DNA of 9,124 bases from Chloroflexota bacterium (GTDB lineage: Bacteria > Chloroflexota > Chloroflexia > Thermomicrobiales > JADLAZ01). Below the pieces are notes generated by a model. It was not told the DNA's origin. It made no database searches and was given only the letters and a program-made list of their open reading frames with translations. Positions 7,368-9,124 of this stretch are shown piece by piece. The stretch spans positions 1-9,124 of the forward strand of contig JADLAZ010000052.1 in the NCBI GenBank assembly GCA_020849725.1, read 5' to 3'. Each line of letters begins with the position of its first letter. The first letter of the stretch is position 1. The position numbers and the translations under genes were made by a program.

Positions 7368-8150
7368 TCATGCGGTCGCCTCGCGTCCGAGATAGGCTTC
7401 GATCACCTGCTTGTTGCGCACGATCTCGGCCGGCGTGCCTTCAGCGATTTTGACGCCGTAGTCGAGCACGCTGACCCGGTCGGAGATGCCCATGACGACG
7501 CGCATGTCGTGCTCGATCAGCAGCACCGTCAGCCCGCGCTCGGAGCGCAGCCGGCTGATGAAGCCGGTCATGTCGGCCGTCTCCAGCGGGTTCATGCCAG
7601 CGGTCGGCTCGTCCAGCAGCAGCAGCTTCGGGTCGGTCGCCAGCGCCCGCGCGATCTCCAGCCGGCGCTGGTCGCCGTAGGGCAGGTTCTTGGCGACCGT
7701 GTCGGCGCGCCGGGTCAGCCCGACGAAGGCCAGCAACTCGCGGCCGAGCGCGAAGGCGGCTTCCTCCTCGCGCCGCACTGACGGTGGGCGGAAGAGCGCG
7801 CCGACCGGGCCGGCCTTCATGCGGCAGTGCTGCCCGACGACGACGTTCTCCAGCGCCGTCATGTTGGCGAACAAACGGATATTCTGGAAGGTGCGCGCGA
7901 TGCCCGCCACCGTCACCTCGTGCGGCTTGAGGCCGGTGATCGTGCGGCCATCGAAGGCGATCGTGCCGGCGGTCGGCGCGTAGAGGCCGGTCAGGATATT
8001 GAAGAAGGTCGTCTTGCCGGCGCCGTTCGGACCGATCAGGCTGACGATGCCGCGCTCGGGGATGGCAAAATCGACCTTGTTGACGGCGACCAGGCCGCCG
8101 AAGGTCTTGGTGATGCCGGTCGCCTGCAGCAGCGGGGGCGCGTCCGCCAT
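7368..8150 (-). CDS. livG: Branched-chain amino acid-type ABC transporter ATP-binding protein LivG
   Basis: Complete 260-aa ATPase, the partner of LivF on the cytoplasmic face of the permease. Walker A is GPNGAGKT (40-47), the Q-loop is ARTFQN (Q89), the signature is the LivG-typical LPYGDQRRLEIARAL (156-170) rather than LSGGQ, Walker B is LLLLDEP (176-182), followed by TAGMNP, and the switch histidine is in LIEHDM (H214). The C-terminal segment GTPAEIVRNKQVIEAYLGRE matches the family's tail. Start ATG 8150 lies 2 bp after the livM stop; GGAGG seven bases upstream is inside the livM end, indicating translational coupling. Length is normal. The family role is secure; the transported substrate is not determined by this subunit. 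Confidence 0.96.
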   Translation of the reverse strand: MADAPPLLQATGITKTFGGLVAVNKVDFAIPERGIVSLIGPNGAGKTTFFNILTGLYAPTAGTIAFDGRTITGLKPHEVTVAGIARTFQNIRLFANMTALENVVVGQHCRMKAGPVGALFRPPSVRREEEAAFALGRELLAFVGLTRRADTVAKNLPYGDQRRLEIARALATDPKLLLLDEPTAGMNPLETADMTGFISRLRSERGLTVLLIEHDMRVVMGISDRVSVLDYGVKIAEGTPAEIVRNKQVIEAYLGREATA

Positions 8151-8152
8151 GA

Positions 8153-9124
8153 CTATGCCTCCAGCCCTTCCGGCCGGCCACGCTCCGGCGACTCGTCGGC
8201 CATCGTGTACAGCCCGTCTTCCTGGGTCCGGATGTCGTCTGACTCCGGGTGCAACTCGGCGGCGCGGTGGGCGCTGGGCAGCAGCCCCTCCGGCCGCACC
8301 AGCATCAGCAGCACCAGCGCCAGGCCGAAGATGCCGAACTTGTACACCTCGAGGTTGAATTCCTGCAGCGGCACGCTGCCGGTGAGCTTGCCGAACCCCT
8401 TGATCCAATCGCTGATCGTCCTGACCAGCACGTTGTCGAAGAAGCCGATGATGAAGCCCCCCAGAATCACGCCCCAGACGTTGCCCATGCCGCCCAGGAT
8501 GACCATCACCAGCACCATGATCGAGATGCTGAATGAGAACTGATCCGGGCTGACGACCTGGATATAGGAAGCGTAGGCCGCGCCGGCGAAGCCGGCGAAC
8601 GACGCGCCCAGCGAAAAGGCCAGCAGCTTGGTGCGCACCAGATTGACGCCCATGCTCGCCGCCGCCAACTCATCCTCACGCATGGCCATCCAGGCGCGGC
8701 CGAGACGCGAGTGTTTCAGGCGCAGCGTGGCGGAGATGCACACGACGAGGATCACCAGGATCAGGAAATACCAGTAGATGTTGACGCGCGCATCGGACGA
8801 GAACTGCAAGCCAAAGAAGTTGGGGTAGGCGATCGGGTTGATGCCCTGCGCGCCGCGCGTCACCTTGTCTAGATTGAGGAAGACGCGCGGCACGATCTCG
8901 CCGAAGGCGAGCGTCACCACCGCCAGGTAGTCGCCGCGCAGGCGCAGCGTCGGGGCGCCGAGCAGGACGCCCGAGCCACCGGCCACGATGACGCTCAGCA
9001 CTAGTGCCAACCAGAAGCTGGACAGCGGCGTGTGCTGCAAGACGTCGTACCAGGGGCTTTGCGGCGAGGTCAGCAGCGCGGCCGTGTAGGCGCCGATGAC
9101 GTAGAAGGCGGCGTAGCCCACATC
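8153..9124 (-). CDS. livM: Branched-chain amino acid-type ABC transporter permease LivM (N-terminus beyond window)
   Basis: 323 residues visible, entering from the right edge; the true start and first transmembrane helix or helices are missing. Visible hydrophobic segments lie near residues 3-18, 37-58, 66-82, 117-133, 167-187, 197-236 and 264-276. Family landmarks are the opening DVGYAAFYVIGAY, GDYLAVVTLAFGEI (64-77), the ATPase-contacting loop with REDELAAASMGVN (149-161) before KLLAFSLGASFAGFAGAAYA, and ILGGMGNVWGVILG (209-222). It forms the membrane channel with LivH and couples to LivG/LivF. After the last helix and the usual RPEGLLP motif there is an extra hydrophilic, acidic tail of about 40 residues (284-323) whose role is unknown. 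It is first of the three visible operon genes; livH and a periplasmic or lipid-anchored binding protein are expected upstream, off-window. Confidence 0.95.
   Translation of the reverse strand, partial: DVGYAAFYVIGAYTAALLTSPQSPWYDVLQHTPLSSFWLALVLSVIVAGGSGVLLGAPTLRLRGDYLAVVTLAFGEIVPRVFLNLDKVTRGAQGINPIAYPNFFGLQFSSDARVNIYWYFLILVILVVCISATLRLKHSRLGRAWMAMREDELAAASMGVNLVRTKLLAFSLGASFAGFAGAAYASYIQVVSPDQFSFSISIMVLVMVILGGMGNVWGVILGGFIIGFFDNVLVRTISDWIKGFGKLTGSVPLQEFNLEVYKFGIFGLALVLLMLVRPEGLLPSAHRAAELHPESDDIRTQEDGLYTMADESPERGRPEGLEA

Noticed and set aside
7301..7370. CRISPR-like or tandem-repeat array between livG and livF
   Set aside because: There are only four degenerate 7-bp units arranged as a mirror-image hairpin, with no spacers of regular length and no cas genes.

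Overview
The window is GC-rich, apart from a short AT-rich patch at about 6014-6065. It appears to be a chromosomal fragment of an environmental bacterium. The large LAL-type LuxR regulator, the berberine-bridge-type FAD oxidoreductase, the COG3618 amidohydrolase, the branched-chain amino-acid type ABC operon and the dispersed palindromic intergenic repeats together suggest Chloroflexota (Thermomicrobia/Sphaerobacter-like). That placement is inference, because no phylogenetic marker is present. No RNA gene, CRISPR array, transposase, phage gene or defence system was seen.

Layout. On the minus strand at the left edge are the first ~99 codons of a membrane protein that resembles the start of a PMT/GT39-type glycosyltransferase (1-297). 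Its likely TTG start overlaps the stop codon of a metal-dependent amidohydrolase of the COG3618/PF04909 type (294-1376). A 124-bp divergent intergenic region with candidate promoters in both directions separates this pair from a plus-strand 983-aa ATPase-TPR-LuxR regulator (1501-4452). About 500 bp of non-coding DNA follows. It carries a near-perfect 16-bp inverted repeat, a second repeat-like hairpin and, near its right end, direct and inverted repeats that look like an operator.

Next is a plus-strand FAD-linked (BBE-type) oxidoreductase (4949-6449). A 73-bp insertion, made of a second copy of a 36-bp stretch plus a 37-bp spacer, breaks its frame. Removing 73 bp restores an intact 475-aa protein exactly. 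The codons just after the junction are strikingly AT-rich, so the locus is a mosaic, a fresh mutation or an assembly error.

The right third, on the minus strand and convergent with the oxidoreductase, is the end of a livHMGF-type operon: livM (cut by the window edge), livG 2 bp downstream of it, and livF. A perfect 20-bp hairpin built from heptamer repeats lies between livG and livF. The three encode an inner-membrane permease and the two ATPases of a HAAT-family importer; livH and the binding protein would lie beyond the right edge.

Most genes are ordinary members of known families. The most informative anomalies are the duplication in the oxidoreductase with its adjacent AT-rich patch, the livG-livF hairpin, and the repeat-rich region ahead of the oxidoreductase. 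I did not find convincing evidence for a new multi-gene system.
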